From assembly GCA_964019165.1 (NCBI GenBank), contig OZ025272.1, forward strand, positions 9,697,993 through 9,761,992: 64,000 bases of DNA, given 5' to 3'. The notes below the pieces were generated by a model. The model had not been told where the DNA came from. It did not search any database and saw only the letters and a program-made list of their open reading frames with translations. The translations under genes were made by a program, and so were the position numbers. The stretch is from Mastigias papua. Lineage: Eukaryota > Cnidaria > Scyphozoa > Rhizostomeae > Mastigiidae. Positions 22,236 to 37,700 of the stretch are shown piece after piece. Positions within the stretch are counted from its first letter, which is position 1. Every line of letters begins with the position of its first letter.

Positions 22236-25200
22236 TTTAAAGTTGTATACGAGTCAAATGAAAATCACATGATTAATTTCTCTGAAAGTGACCTCTAGTC
22301 ATAGAGCTTCTAGATATGCGGTAAATTAGGAGTGGCCGAACATAGACTGCAGCTCCAGGAACTAATTTATGCCAAAAGATAGTAAGGACAGTTTTTCCAA
22401 AATAAAAATGGACCGATTTTAGTATTTGCTAACCAAGTTTACTTAGATATGAGTTCAAAATTTTTACTTGGAAGTAAGAGGTAGAAAAACATTTTTCTTT
22501 CTGGGAATCTAGAAATTTCTGCAAAATTTCGAAGGGTTTTTATGTACTGTTTATCCATTGTTCTACTTATCAATAGATTAACTGTTATGTCACTAGTTTA
22601 TAATATAATTTCAAGTCTGGAGAGTCAGTTATTTTTCTCCGTAAGCTAACTTTAATTATACCATTATTTTCATACTTATCTACACGGTTCAGGATTTTTC
22701 TGTGAAATCCTGTCGCATGAGGCGCTTATACTAAGGAATTTAGCCACCCTTACAATTAAAGCTACCCTCAGGTGTAGCAAACGTTCTATTTTGCTATAGA
22801 ATGTTTATTTACGGTTACTTTTTGGGCTTGAATCTTAGTCTTGACATTGGTCATTATCCTGTTCATCAGGAGGAATCTGAGTGCGTCATGCAGTGTACTG
22901 TAGTCTAGCTATCTTCTTATGCCATTGTAACCTCCAGTTATACATTTTTTGCAGCAAGCTGACCTGTTCGCTAGAAGAGCTTTATTTGAGTTGGTAGAAG
23001 AATTTAGAGAGAAATTTTCCGACGCCTTGGATTGGAGGTTCTAATTGTATTGGATTTATCTGCTGTCTTCTTATGAAAGAAGGCAATATAAGGAGGATAG
23101 TCGCCTCCCCCCTCCCCCCCAAGAATGATGCATGTATATAGGAAATGAACACCGCTTTCGCATCAACATCTGACACATTTTGCCCGCAGACGCCTTTGTG
23201 TGACCATCTGAAAGTACGTTCTTTTACCACTTTGCTAAGTTGCTTGTACTCAAGCAAGAATGGCATGTGATCTCTTGTATGAAATATGATTGTGGTTTTA
23301 ACTGCCGGTAGACAGAAGGGTTGTTGTATTCATACTGTCATATTTACTTATGGAACTTTAATGTCAATTTGTGGGGGGAGGACTTGGATTCTCATATTGT
23401 TGTTCGATAGTTTTCTTTTGTGTCATTTGTTTTAGATCACTAAAATATTGAAATCACTTTTAACTTACCCAAGTTGATGCCATTTTTGAGCTTATTATCC
23501 ACTTAAAATATTCCGTATATTTTATCGTAATTTCGCTTATATGCAGCGCTTTTGCGAATTTTCTTCGCGTATAATGAACCACTTAGATTGATGTGTTTTA
23601 TTTTGGGGGTGCTCCCAAGCCGATGTGTCACCATATCCAACGGAAATTTTGCCCAATATGCATTTATCAATTGCTTCAGACTGCAAGCTTGTCGTTTTGA
23701 AATAGGAAATTGCTTAGTTATTCAAAATCCTAGGGCACGGAGTGCGATGCGGTTTTATTTCAAAATAGACTCCATTCGAAATGGTGTTTAACACTCGAGG
23801 TATCTATCATCCTTTTTTGAGTTATAACATTGTTAGTATCACTGATGTTGAAAATATCAACGAGTTGCGGCAGAACTTTTTGTTCACTGTCTGTTGAATG
23901 TTGTACTCTATGGATGTATCCCCCTCTTGTAACGAATTATAAAGAAATTTGTGTTTGTGATCTTGTATTTTTATGAGATAAATACATATTATACGAACTA
24001 CCTGTTCTTCCATTGTTTTTCATTGCCAATTTGTGCAAGAGTGCCTGTCGAGCCTTTAGGGACACAAGCAAATTATATTGCCTTTTTAGTCCCTAGCAAT
24101 TGCTGTAGAAACTGTGGCATTTGGGGCTTGTGTATTCCCTATACTTGAGAGCGGTCAAGAATTTTCAAAGGTCTTGCGACAAATGAGTCTTCATTTTGAT
24201 GTATTTGAAATTTAAGTCAGTTACGTTCTCGTTCTGTTTGCAGTTCGCTTGTACTAACTACATTTTTCTCCATAAAACTCGGCCCTTTTGCGTTTCCCTA
24301 ACATGCTTATTGTTTACTGCACGCCAACAGCATTTTTGTGTACCTTTCGCAAAACTGCTGATGACGATTAATATTATTACCTGATTTCCAGATCGACCTG
24401 TGAATTTTATCGTCCGATATTTGAATTGAGTTGTTAGAAAGTCCGTTTACTTCATGCACTTGGTAGGGATATTGAGATTTTTGAGTTATATGTAAAGTTA
24501 GTTTTTCAGGTCCTCATCAATATATGCCAAGCGATTTTGTTTTTTTCTTTATTCTACAACACTTGTGATTCCTAGTTCTATGCTTCAGTTATCCCAGTTC
24601 CCCAACGAGTTTGCAAGATTTTTCGCTATAGGTTGATTTTCATTAAATTAGAATCAGTTTATAACCGATTATTTCAGGCTTGCCATGAGTAGCTGTACGA
24701 TTTATCTTTCAGTTTGTTCTACGCCAAAATAGTAAATTCCACTATAGCAAGCTTACGCTCTTAGCTTACGGGGCTATTACGAAATGTGTTCACCTATGTC
24801 CGTCCATAACAGGCCTTTTTTCGTCTGCAGATTTTTACCTTTGTCATCTAACAGTTTACAAGTTAACGTTTTCAGTAATCCTAACTAAGGAGGAAAATGG
24901 AGAGAAAGCTCAGTTAAAAGCAATGTTTAGTTGAAGGTACCGATTCTCCGCCCGTAATCCAGTTGAATTTCGTAATAGGCCCTGATGCAAGTTTGAGGAT
25001 AGTTCTCCATCATTTTCTGGTGCTGGGAAAGAATAATTAAATTGGACTCTGCAAAAGAGTAAGTAAATTAGGCTCTGCAGCTCCAGTGATTCAACTCTTG
25101 TATTGCTATTGTTAGCGTTCGCTTTCCGAGAACAATCGCTGCTTTGTATTCGTTTGATTGTTACATCTGACAAGGAGGAACGCCAAAGTTGTGACTGATA

Positions 25201-25489
25201 GTGCATTCTTTTAGTAGCAAATCTCTTTCGTGAGCTCGCTTATACATGCTGGCTACACTTCTGATACTTTCGAGTAGGATTACATGGGAGCAGTCCGTTG
25301 GCACCAGGGGTGGAACGGTGCCTTTCTCCTAGCGATGCCACTGTATGACTGTGCCCCGTGCTAAGTATCGTCATTCGTTTACACTATCACGTGGTAAGAT
25401 TATTTTCCTCAACATTCACACACATTAAAATTGATGGATTTTCAATATAGAATGAACCGTGGTAAAAACAGAACTGATTTCCCCAAAAT
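22236..25489. other. LSM14 3' side and intergenic space
   Basis: No second gene was recognised. At 22,941-22,954 is a strong 3' splice site (tacattttttgcag) that could open an alternative LSM14 terminal exon with an immediate stop at 22,960-22,962. Long 3' UTR sequence is likely here but its end was not located. Confidence 0.5.
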
Positions 25490-25795
25490 CAACAGCTATC
25501 GCCTTGATATTTTGCCCCAAACTGATTAGAACTGACATTTGTAGATTTTCCCAGATTTACACGTAACGACGATTAACGCTATTTTCGACAACAAATATAC
25601 GGCTATAGCCTTAAAATTCTTACCAACACAACACCATTTTACTTCATTCAGTGTGATTGCACATGACAACGTAATGACAATCAGCCATTTCTGGGATACG
25701 GATCTAGCCATAGTATTTTCCCCACACACTACACACTTAACATTCCTTCAGTTTCACAGCAATTTGACAATGAGGCATTTTTGGCCAAATCGTAA
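25490..25795. repeat. Diverged edge units of the 107-bp satellite
   Basis: Three poorly conserved units can be followed by their recurring anchors gctatcgccttgatattttg (about 25,494), ggctatagcc (25,601) and ctagccatagtattt (25,703). Spacing is about 100 bp. They are far less alike than the units to the right, as expected for old edge copies not homogenised with the array. Confidence 0.65.
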
Positions 25796-28700
25796 GGCTA
25801 TAGCCTTGGTATTTTGCTCACAAATGACCAAATTTGAACTTGATTGAGTTTGATTGCAGATTGAAAAGTGATGAAAATGAGGCATTTTTGGCCAAAAAGT
25901 AAGGCTATAGCCTTGGTATTTTGCTCACAAATGACCAACTTTGGAATTGATTGATTTTGATTGCAGATTGAAAAGTGATGAAACTGAGGGATTTTTGGCC
26001 ACAAAGTAAGGCTATTATACCAAATTTGAAATTGATTGATTTTGATTGCAGATTGAAAAGTGATGAAAATGAGGCATTTTTGGCCAAAAAGTAAGGCTAT
26101 AGCCTTGGTATTTTGCTCAAACATGACCAAATTTGAAATTGATTGATTTTGATTGCAGATTGAAATGTGATGAAAATGAGGCATTTTTGGCCAAAAAGTA
26201 AGGCTATAGCCTTGGTATTTTGCTCAAAAATGACCAAATTTGAAATTGATTGATTTTGATTGCAGATTGAAAAGTGATGAAAATGAGGCATTTTTGGCCA
26301 AAAAGTAAGGCTACAGGCTTGGTATATTGCTCAAAAATGACCAAATTTGAAATTGATTGATTTTGATTGCAGATTGAAAAGTGATGAAAATGAGGCATTT
26401 TTGGCCAAAAAGTAACGCTATAGCCTTGGTATATTGCTCAAAAATGACCAAATTTGAAATTGATTGATTTTGATTGCAGATTGAAAAGTGATGAAAATGA
26501 GGCATTTTTGGCCAAAAAGTAAGGCTATAGCCTTGGTATTTTGCTCACAAATGACCAAATTTGAAATTGATTGATTTTGATTACAGATTGAAAAGTGATG
26601 AAAATGAGGCATTTTTGGCCAAAAAGTAAGGCTATAGCCTTGGTATTTTGCTCAAAACGACCAAATTTGACATTGATTGATTTTGATTGCAGATTGAAAA
26701 GTGATGAAAATGAGGCATTTTTGGCCAAAAAGTAAGGCTATAGCCTTGGTATTTTGCTCAAACATGACCAAATTTGAAATTAATTGATTTTGATTGCAGA
26801 TTGAAAAGTGATGAAAATGAGGCATTTTTGGCCAAAAAGTAAGGCTATAGCCTTGGTATATTGCTCAAAAATGACCAAATTTGAAATTGATTGGTATTAA
26901 TTGCAGATTGAAAAGTGATGAAAGTGAGGCATTTTTGGCCAAAAAGTAAGGCTATAGCCTTGGTATTTTGCTCAAAAATGACCACATTTGAAATTAATTG
27001 ATTTTGATTACAGATTGAAAAGTGATGAAAATGAGGCATTTTTGGCCAAAAAGTAAGGCTATAGCCTTGGTATTTTGCTCAAAAATGACCAAATTTGATA
27101 TTGATTGATTTTGATTGCAGATTGAAAAGTAATGAAAGTGAGAGATTTTTGGCCACAAAGTAAGGCTATTATACCAAATTTGAAATTGATTGATTTTGAT
27201 TGCAGATTGAAAAGTGATGAAAATGAGGCATTTTTGGCCAAGAAGTAAGGCTATAGCCTGTGTATTTTGCTCAAAAATGACCAAATTTGAAATTGATTGG
27301 TTTTGATTGCAGATTGAAAAGTGATGAAAATGAGGCATTTTTGGCCAAAAAGTAAGGCTATAGCCTTGGTATATTGCTCACAAATGACCAAATTTGAAAT
27401 TGATTGATTTTGATTCCAGATTGGAAAGTAATGACAATGAGGCATTTTTGGCCAAAAAGTACGGCTATAGCCTTGGAATTTTGCTCAAAAATGACCACAT
27501 TTGAAATTAATTGATTTTGATTGCAGATTGAAAAGTGATGAAAATGAGGCATTTTTGGCCAAACAGTAAGGCTATAGCCTTGGTATTTTGCTCACAAATG
27601 ACCAACTTTGGAATTGATTGATTTTGATTGCAGATTGAAAAGTGATGAAACTGAGGGATTTTTGGCCACAAAGTAAGCCTATTATACCAAATTTGAAATT
27701 GATTGATTTTGATTGCAGATTGAAAAGTGATGAAAATGAGGCATTTTTGGCCAAAAAGTAAGGCTATAGCCTTGGTATATTGCTCAAAAATGACCAAATT
27801 TGAAATTGATTGATTTTGATTGCAGATTGAAAAGTGATGACAATGAGGCATTTTTGGCCAAAAAGTAAGGCTATAGCCTTGGTATTTTGCTCAAAAATGA
27901 CCAAATTTGAAATTGATTGATTTTGATTACAGATTGAAAAGTGATGAAAATGAGGCATTTTTGGCCAAAAAGTAAGGCTATAGCCTTGGTATTTTGCTCA
28001 AAACGACCAAATTTGACATTGATTGATTTTGATTGCAGATTGAAAAGTGATGAAAATGAGGCATTTTTGGCCAAAAAGTAAGGCTATAGCCTTGGTATTT
28101 TGCTCAAAAATGACCAAATTTGATATTGATTGATTTTGATTGCAGATTGAAAAGTAATGAAAGTGAGAGATTTTTGGCCACAAAGTAAGGCTATTATACC
28201 AAATTTGAAATTGATTGATTTTGATTGCAGATTGAAAAGTGATGAAAATGAGGCATTTTTGGCCAAGAAGTAAGGCTATAGCCTGTGTATTTTGCTCAAA
28301 AATGACCAAATTTGAAATTGATTGGTTTTGATTGCAGATTGAAAAGTGATGAAAATGAGGCATTTTTGGCCAAAAAGTAAGGCTATAGCCTTGGTATGTT
28401 GCTCACAAATGACCAAATTTGAAATTGATTGATTTTGATTCCAGATTGGAAAGTAATGACAATGAGGCATTTTTGGCCAAAAAGTACGGCTATAGCCTTG
28501 GAATTTTGCTCAAAAATGACCACATTTGAAATTAATTGATTTTGATTGCAGATTGAAAAGTGATGAAAATGAGGCATTTTTGGCCAAACAGTAAGGCTAT
28601 AGCCTTGGTATTTTGCTCAAAAATGACCACATTTGAAATTGCTTGGTTTTGATTGCAGATTGAAAAGTAATGAAAATGAGGCATTTTTGGCCAAAAAGTA

Positions 28701-31700
28701 AGGCTATAGCCTTGGTATTTTCCTCAAAAATGAACACGTTTGAAATTGATTGGTATTAGTTGCAGATTGAAAAGTGATGAAAATGAGGCATTTTTGGCCA
28801 AAAAGTAAGGCTATAGCCTTGGTATTTTGCTCAAAAATGACCACATTTGAAATTAATTGATTTTGATTACAGATTGAAAAGTGATGAAAATGAGGCATTT
28901 TTGGCCAAAAAATAAGGCTATAGCCTTGGTATTTTGCTCAAAAATGACCAAATTTGATATTGATTGATTTTGATTGCAGATTGAGAAGTAATGAAAGTGA
29001 GAGATTTTTGGCCACAAAGTAAGGCTATTATACCAAATTTGAAATTGATTGATTTTGATTGCAGATTGAAAAGTGATGAAAATGAGGCATTTTTGGCCAA
29101 AAAGTAAGGCTATAGCCTGTGTATTTTGCTCAAAAATGACCAAATTTGAAATTGATTGGTTTTGATTGCAGATTGAAAAGTGATGAAAATGAGGCATTTT
29201 TGGCCAAAAAGTAAGGCTATAGCCTTGGTATATTGCTCAAAAATAACCAAATTTGAAATTGATTGATTTTGATTCCAGATTGGAAAGTAATGACAATGAG
29301 GCATTTTTGGCCAAAAAGTAAGGCTATAGCCTTGGAATTTTGCTCACAAATGACCACATTTGAAATTAATTGATTTTGATTGCAGATTGAAAAGTGATGA
29401 AAATGAGGCATTTTTGGCCAAACAGTAATGCTATAGCCTTGGTATTTTGCTCAAAAATGACCACATTTGAAATTGCTTGGTTTTGATTGCAGATTGAAAA
29501 GTAATGAAAATGAGGCATTTTTGGCCAAAAAGTAAGGCTATAGCCTTGGTATTTTCCTCAAAAATGACCACATTTGAAAGTGATTGGTATTAATTGCAGA
29601 TTGAAAAGTGATGAAAATGAGGCATTTTTGGCCAAAAAGTAAGGCTATAGCCTTGGTATTTTGCTCAAAAATGACCAAATTTGAAATTGATTGATTTTGA
29701 TTGCAGATTGAAAAGTGATGAAACTTAGGGATTTTTGGCCACAAAGTAAGGCTATTATACCAAATTTGAAATTGATTGGTTTTGATTGAAGATTGAACAG
29801 TCATGAAAATGAGGCATTTTTCGCCAAAAAGTAAGGCTACAGCCTTGGTATATTGCTCAAAAATGACCAAATTTGAAATTGATTGATTTTGATTGCAGAT
29901 TGAAAAGTGATGAAACTTAGGGATTTTTGGCCACAAAGTAAGGCTATTATACCAAATTTGAAATTGATTGGTTTTGATTGAAGATTGAAAAGTGATGAAA
30001 ATGAGGCATGTTTGGCCAAAAAGTAAGGCTACAGCCTTGGTATATTGCTCAAAAATGACCAAATGTGAAATTGATTGATTTTGATTGCAGATTGACAAGT
30101 GATGAAAATGAGGCATTTTTGGCCAAAAAGTAAGGCTATAGCCTTGGTATATTGCTCAAAAATGACCAAATTTGAAATTGATTGATTTTGATTGCAGATT
30201 GAAAAGTGATGAAAATGAGGCATTTTTGGCCAAAAAGTAAGGCTATAGCCTTGGTATTTTGCTCAAAAATGACCAAATTTGAAATTGATTGATTTTGATT
30301 ACAGATTGACAAGTGATGAAAATGAGGCATTTTTGGCCAAAAAGTAAGGCTATAGCCTTGGTATTTTGCTCAAAACGACCAAATTTGAAATTGATTGATT
30401 TTGATTGCAGATTGAAAAGTGATGAAAATGAGGCATTTTTGGCCAAAACGTAAGGCTATAGCCTTGGTATTTTGCTCACAAATGACCAAATTTGAAATTG
30501 ATTGATTTTGATTGCAGATTGAAAAGTGATGAAAATGAGGCATTTTTGGCCAAAAAGTAAGGCTATAGCCTTGGTATTTTGCTCACAAATGACCACATTT
30601 GAAATTAATTGATTTTGATTACAGATTGAAAAGTGATGAAACTGAGGCATTTTTGGCCAAAAAGTAAAGCTATAGCCTTGGTATTTTGCTCAAAAATGAC
30701 CAAATTTGATATTGATTGATTTTGATTGCAGATTGAAACGTAATGAAAGTGAGAGATTTTTGGCCACAAAGTAAGGCTATAGCCTTGGTATATTGCTCAA
30801 AAATGACCAAATTTGAAATTGATTGGTATTAATTGCAGATTGAAAAGTGATGAAAGTGAGGCATTTTTCGCCAAAAAGTAAGGCTATAGCCTTGGTATTT
30901 TGCTCAAAAATGACCACATTTGAAATTAATTGATTTTGATTACAGATTGAAAAGTGATGAAACTGAGGCATTTTTGGCCAAAAAGTAAGGCTATAGCCTT
31001 GGTATTTTGCTCAAAAATGACCAAATTTGATATTGATTGATTTTGATTGCAGATTGAAAAGTAATGAAAGTGAGAGATTTTTGGCCACAAAGTAAGGCTA
31101 TTATACCAAATTTGAAATTGATTGATTTTGATTGCAGATTGAAAAGTGATGAAAATGAGGCATTTTTGGCCAAAAAGTAAGGCTATAGCCTTGGTATTTT
31201 GCTCACAAATGACCAAATTTGATATTGATTGATTTTGATTGCAGATTGAAAAGTAATGAAAGTGAGAGATTTTTGGCCACAAAGTAAGGCTATTATACCA
31301 AATTTGAAATTGATTGGTTTTGATTGAAGATTGAAAAGTCATGAAAATGAGGCATTTTTCGCCAAAAAGTAAGGCTACAGCCTTGGTATTTTGCTCACAA
31401 ATGACCACATTTGAAATTAATTGATTTTGATTACAGATTGAAAAGTGATGAAACTGAGGCATTTTTGGCCAAAAAGTAAGGCTATAGCCTTGGTATTTTG
31501 CTCAAAAATGACCAAATTTGATATTGATTGATTTTGATTGCAGATTGAAACGTAATGAAAGTGAGAGATTTTTGGCCACAAAGTAAGGCTATAGCCTTGG
31601 TATATTGCTCAAAAATGACCAAATTTGAAATTGATTGGTATTAATTGCAGATTGAAAAGTGATGAAAGTGAGGCATTTTTCGCCAAAAAGTAAGGCTATA

Positions 31701-34700
31701 GCCTTGGTATTTTGCTCAAAAATGACCACATTTGAAATTAATTGATTTTGATTACAGATTGAAAAGTGATGAAACTGAGGCATTTTTGGCCAAAAGGTAA
31801 GGCTATAGCCTTGGTATTTTGCTCAAAAATGACCAAATTTGATATTGATTGATTTTGATTGCAGATTGAAAAGTAATGAAAGTGAGAGATTTTTGGCCAC
31901 AAAGTAAGGCTATTATACCAAATTTGAAATTGATTGATTTTGATTGCAGATTGAAAAGTGATGAAAATGAGGCATTTTTGGCCAAAAAGTAAGGCTATAG
32001 CCTTGGTATTTTGCTCAAAAATGACCAAATTTGAAATTCATTGATTTTGATTACAAATTGACAAGTGATGAAAATGAGGCATTTTTGGCCAAAAAGTAAG
32101 GCTATAGCCTTGGTATTTTGCTCAAAAATGACCAAATTTGAAATTGATTGATTTTGATTGCAGATTGAAAAGTGATGAAACTTAGGGATTTTTGGCCACA
32201 AAGTAAGGCTATTATACCAAATTTGAAATTGATTGGTTTTGATTGAAGATTGAAAAGTCATGAAAATGAGGCATTTTTCGCCAAAAAGTAAGGCTACAGC
32301 CTTGGTATATTGCTCAAAAATGACCACATTTGAAATTGATTGATTTTGATTGCAGATTGAAAAGTGATGAAACTTAGGGATTTTTGGCCACAAAGTAAGG
32401 CTATTATACCAAATTTGAAATTGATTGGTTTTGATTGAAGATTGAAAAGTCATGAAAATGAGGCATTTTTCGCCAAAAAGTAAGGCTACAGCCTTGGTAT
32501 ATTGCTCAAAAATGACCAAATTTGAAATTGATTGATTTTGATTGCAGATTGAAAAGTGATGAAAATGAGGCATTTTTGGCCAAAAAGTAAGGCTATAGCC
32601 TTGGTATTTTGCTCACAAATGACCAAATTTGAAATTGATTGATTTTGAGTACAGATTGACAAGTGATGAAAATGAGGCATGTTTGGCCAAAAAGTAAGGC
32701 TATAGCCTTGGTATTTTGCTCAAAACGACCAAATTTGAAATTGATTGATTTTGATTGCAGATTGAAAAGTGATGAAAATGAGGCATTTTTGGCCAAAACG
32801 TAAGGCTATAGCCTTGGTATTTTGCTCAAAAATGACCAAATTTGAAATTGATTGATTTTGATTGCAGATTGAAAAGTGATGAAAATGAGGCATTTTTGGC
32901 CAAAAAGTAAGGCTATAGCCTTGGTATTTTGCTCAAAAATGACCACATTTGAAATTAATTGATTTTGATTACAGATTGAAAAGTGATGAAAATGAGGCAT
33001 TTTTGGCCAAAAAGTAAGGCTATAGCCTTGGTATTTTGCTCAAAAATGACCAAATTTGAAATTGATTGATTTTGATTCCAGATTTGAAAGTAATGAAAAT
33101 GAGGCATTTTTCGCCAAAAAGTAAGGCTATAGCCTTGGAATTTTCCTCAAAAATGACCACATTTGAAATTAATTGATTTTGATTGCAGATTGAAAAGTGA
33201 TGAAAATGAGGCATTTTTGGCCAAAAAGTAAGGCTATAGCCTTGGTATTTTGCTCAAAAATGACCAAATTTGAAATTGATTGATTTTGATTGCAGATTGA
33301 AGAGTGATGAAACTTAGGGATTTTTGGCCACAAAGTAAGGCTATTATACCAAATTTGAAATTAATTGATTTTGATTGCAGATTGAAAAGTCATGAAAATG
33401 AGGCATTTTTCGCCAAAAAGTAAGGCTATAGCCTTGGTATTTTGCTCAAAAATGACCAAATTTGATATTGATTGATTTTGATTGCAGATTGAAAAGTAAT
33501 GAAAGTGAGAGATTGTTGGCCACAAAGTAAGGCTATTATACCAAATTTGAAGTTGATTGATTTTGATTGCAGATTGAAAAGTGATGAAAATGAGGCATTT
33601 TTGGCCAAAAAGTAAGGCTATAGCCTGTGTATTTTGCTCAAACATGACCAAATTTGACATTGATTGGTATTAATTGCAGATTGAAAAGTGATGAAAGTGA
33701 GGCATTTTTGGCCAAAAAGTAAGGCTATAGCCTTGGTATTTTCCTCAAAAATGACCACATTTGAAATTGATTGGTATTAATTGCAGATTGAAAAGTGATG
33801 AAAATGAGGCATTTTTGGCCAAAAAGTAAGGCTATAGCCTTGGTATTTTGCTCAAAAATGATCAAATTTGAAATTGATTGCTTCTGATTGCAGATTGACA
33901 AGTGATGAAACTTAGGGATTTTTGGCCACAAAGTAAGGCTATTATACCAAATTTGAAATTGATTGATCTTGATTGCAGATTGAAAAGTGATGAAAATGAG
34001 GCATTTGTGGCCAAAAAGTAAGGCTATAGCCTTGGTATTTTGCTCAAAAATGACCAAATTTGAAATTGATTGATTTTGATTGCAGATTGAAAAGTGATGA
34101 AAATGAGGCATTTTTGGCCAAAAAGTAAGGCTACAGCCTTTTTATATTGCTCAAAAATGACCAAATTTGAGATTGATTGATTTTGATTGCAGATTGAAAA
34201 GTGATGAAAATGAGGCATGTTTGGCCAAAAAGTAAGGCTATAGCCTGTGTATATTGCTCAAAAATGACCAAATTTGAAATTGATTGATTTTGATTACAGA
34301 TTGAAAAGTGATGAAAATGAGGCATTTTTGGCCAAAAAGTAAGGCTATAGCCTTGGTATTTTGCTCAAATATGACCAAATTTGATATAGATTGATTTTGA
34401 TTGCAGATTGAAAAGTAATGAAAGTGAGAGATTTTTGGCCACAAAGTAAGGCTATTATACCAAATTTGAAATTGATTGATTTTGATTGCAGATTGAAAAG
34501 TGATGAAAATGAGGCATTTTTCGCCAAAAAGTAAGGCTATAGCCTGTGTATTTTGCTCAAAAATGACCAAATTTGAAATTGATTGGTTTTGATTGCAGAT
34601 TGAAAAGTGATGAAAATGAGGCATTTTTGGCCAAAAAGTAAGGCTATAGCCTTGGTATATTGCTCACAAATGACCAAATTTGAAATTGATTGATTTTGAT

Positions 34701-37700
34701 TCCAGATTGGAAAGTAATGAAAATGAGGCATTTTTGGCCAAAAAGTAAGGCTATAGCCTTGGAATTTTGCTCAAAAATGACCACATGTGAAATTAATTGA
34801 TTTTGATTGCAGATTGAAAAGTGATGAAAATGAGGCATTTTTGGCCAAACAGTAAGGCTATAGCCTTGGTATTTTGCTCAAAAATGACCACATTTGAAAT
34901 TGCTTGGTTTTGATTGCAGATTGAAAAGTAATGAAAATGAGGCATTTTTGGCCAAAAAGTAAGGCTATAGCCTTGGTATTTTCCTCAAAAATGACCACAT
35001 TTGAAATTGATTGGAATTAATTGCAGATTGAAAAGTGATGAAAATGAGGCATTTTTGGCCAAAAAGTAAGGCTATAGCCTTGGTATTTTGCTCAAAAATG
35101 ACCAAATTTGAAATTGATTGATTTTGATTGCAGATTGAAAAGTGATGAAACGTAGGGATTTTTCGCCACAAAGTAAGGCTATTATACCAAATTTGAAATT
35201 GATTGGTTTTGATTGAAGATTGAAAAGTCATGAAAATGAGGCATTTTTCGCCAAAAAATAAGGCTACAGCCTTGGTATATTGCTCAAACATGACCACATT
35301 TGAAATTGATTGATTTTGATTGCAGATTGAAAAGTGATGAAACTTAGGGATTTTTGGCCACAAAGTAAGGCTATTATACCAAATTTGAAATTGATTGGTT
35401 TTGATTGAAGATTGAAAAGTCATAAAAATGAGGCATTTCTCGCCAAAAAGTAAGGCTACAGCCTTGGTATATTGCTCAAAAATGACCAAATTTGAAATTG
35501 ATTGATTTTGATTGCAGATTGAAAAGTGATGAAAATGAGGCATTTTTGGCCAAAAAGTAAGGCTATAGCCTTGGTATATTGCTCAAAAATGACCAAATTT
35601 GAAATTGATTGATTTTGATTGCAGATTGAAAAGTGATGAAACGTAGGGATTTTTGGCCACAAAGTAAGGCTATTATACCAAATTTGAAATTGATTGGTTT
35701 TGATTGAAGATTGAAAAGTCATGAAAATGAGGCATTTTTCGCCAAAAAATAAGGCTACAGCCTTGGTATATTGCTCAAAAATGACCACATTTGAAATTGA
35801 TTGATTTTGAATTCAGATTGAAAAGTGATGAAACTTAGGGATTTTTGGCCACAAAGTAAGGCTATTATACCAAATTTGAAATTGATTGGTTTTGATTGAA
35901 GATTGAAAAGTCATAACAATGAGGCATTTTTCGCCAAAAAGTAAGGCTACAGCCTTGGTATATTGCTCAAAAATGACCAAATTTGAAATTGATTGATTTT
36001 GATTGCAGATTGAAAAGTGATGAAAATGAGGCATTTTTGGCCAAAAAGTAAGGCTATAGCCTTGGTATATTGCTCAAAAATGACCAAATTTGAAATTGAT
36101 TGATTTTGATTGCAGATTGAAAAGTGATGAAAATGAGGCATTTTTGGCCAAAAAGTAAGGCTATAGCCTTGGTATTTTGCTCAAAAATGACCAAATTTGA
36201 AATTGATTGATTTTGATTCCAGATTGGAAAGTAATGAAAATGAGGCATTTTTGGCCAAAAAGTAAGGCTATAGCCTTGGAATTTTGCTCAAAAATGACCA
36301 CATGTGAAATTAATTGATTTTGATTGCAGATTGAAAAGTGATGAAAATGAGGCATTTTTGGCCAAACAGTAAGGCTATAGCCTTGGTATTTTGCTCAAAA
36401 ATGACCACATTTGAAATTGCTTGGTTTTGATTGCAGATTGAAAAGTAATGAAAATGAGGCATTTTTGGCCAAAAAGTAAGGCTATAGCCTTGGTATTTTC
36501 CTCAAAAATGACCACATTTGAAATTGATTGGAATTAATTGCAGATTGAAAAGTGATGAAAATGAGGCATTTTTGGCCAAAAAGTAAGGCTATAGCCTTGG
36601 TATTTTGCTCAAAAATGACCAAATTTGAAATTGATTGATTTTGATTGCAGATTGAAAAGTGATGAAACGTAGGGATTTTTGGCCACAAAGTAAGGCTATT
36701 ATACCAAATTTGAAATTGATTGGTTTTGATTGAAGATTGAAAAGTCATGAAAATGAGGCATTTTTCGCCAAAAAATAAGGCTACAGCCTTGGTATATTGC
36801 TCAAAAATGACCACATTTGAAATTGATTGATTTTGATTGCAGATTGAAAAGTGATGAAACTTAGGGATTTTTGGCCACAAAGTAAGGCTATTATACCAAA
36901 TTTGAAATTGATTGGTTTTGATTGAAGATTGAAAAGTCATAAAAATGAGGCATTTTTCGCCAAATAGTAAGGCTACAGCCTTGGTATATTGCTCAAAAAT
37001 GACCAAATTTGAAATTGATTGATTTTGATTGCAGATTGAAAAGTGATGAAAATGAGGCATTTTTGGCCAAAAAGTAAGGCTATAGCCTTGGTATATTGCT
37101 CAAAAATGACCAAATTTGAAATTGATTGATTTTGATTGCAGATTGAAAAGTGATGAAACGTAGGGATTTTTGGCCACAAAGTAAGGCTATTATACCAAAT
37201 TTGAAATTGATTGGTTTTGATTGAAGATTGAAAAGTCATGAAAATGAGGCATTTTTCGCCAAAAAATAAGGCTACAGCCTTGGTATATTGCTCAAAAATG
37301 ACCACATTTGAAATTGATTGATTTTGATTGCAGATTGAAAAGTGATGAAACTTAGGGATTTTTGGCCACAAAGTAAGGCTATTATACCAAATTTGAAATT
37401 GATTGGTTTTGATTGAAGATTGAAAAGTCATAACAATGAGGCATTTTTCGCCAAAAAGTAAGGCTACAGCCTTGGTATATTGCTCAAAAATGACCAAATT
37501 TGAAATTGATTGATTTTGATTGCAGATTGAAAAGTGATGAAAATGAGGCATTTTTGGCCAAAAAGTAAGGCTATAGCCTTGGTATTTTGCTCACAAATGA
37601 CCACATTTGAAATTAATTGATTTTGATTGCAGATTGAAAAGTGATGAAAATGAGGCATTTTTGGCCAAAAAGTAAGGCTATAGCCTTGGTATTTTGCTCA

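Noticed and set aside
22955..23043. Open stretch QADLFARRALFELVEEFREK after a strong acceptor, as a coding exon
   Set aside because: The incoming LSM14 phase reads a stop after two codons, so this frame would not be used by LSM14; kept only as a possible 3' UTR exon.
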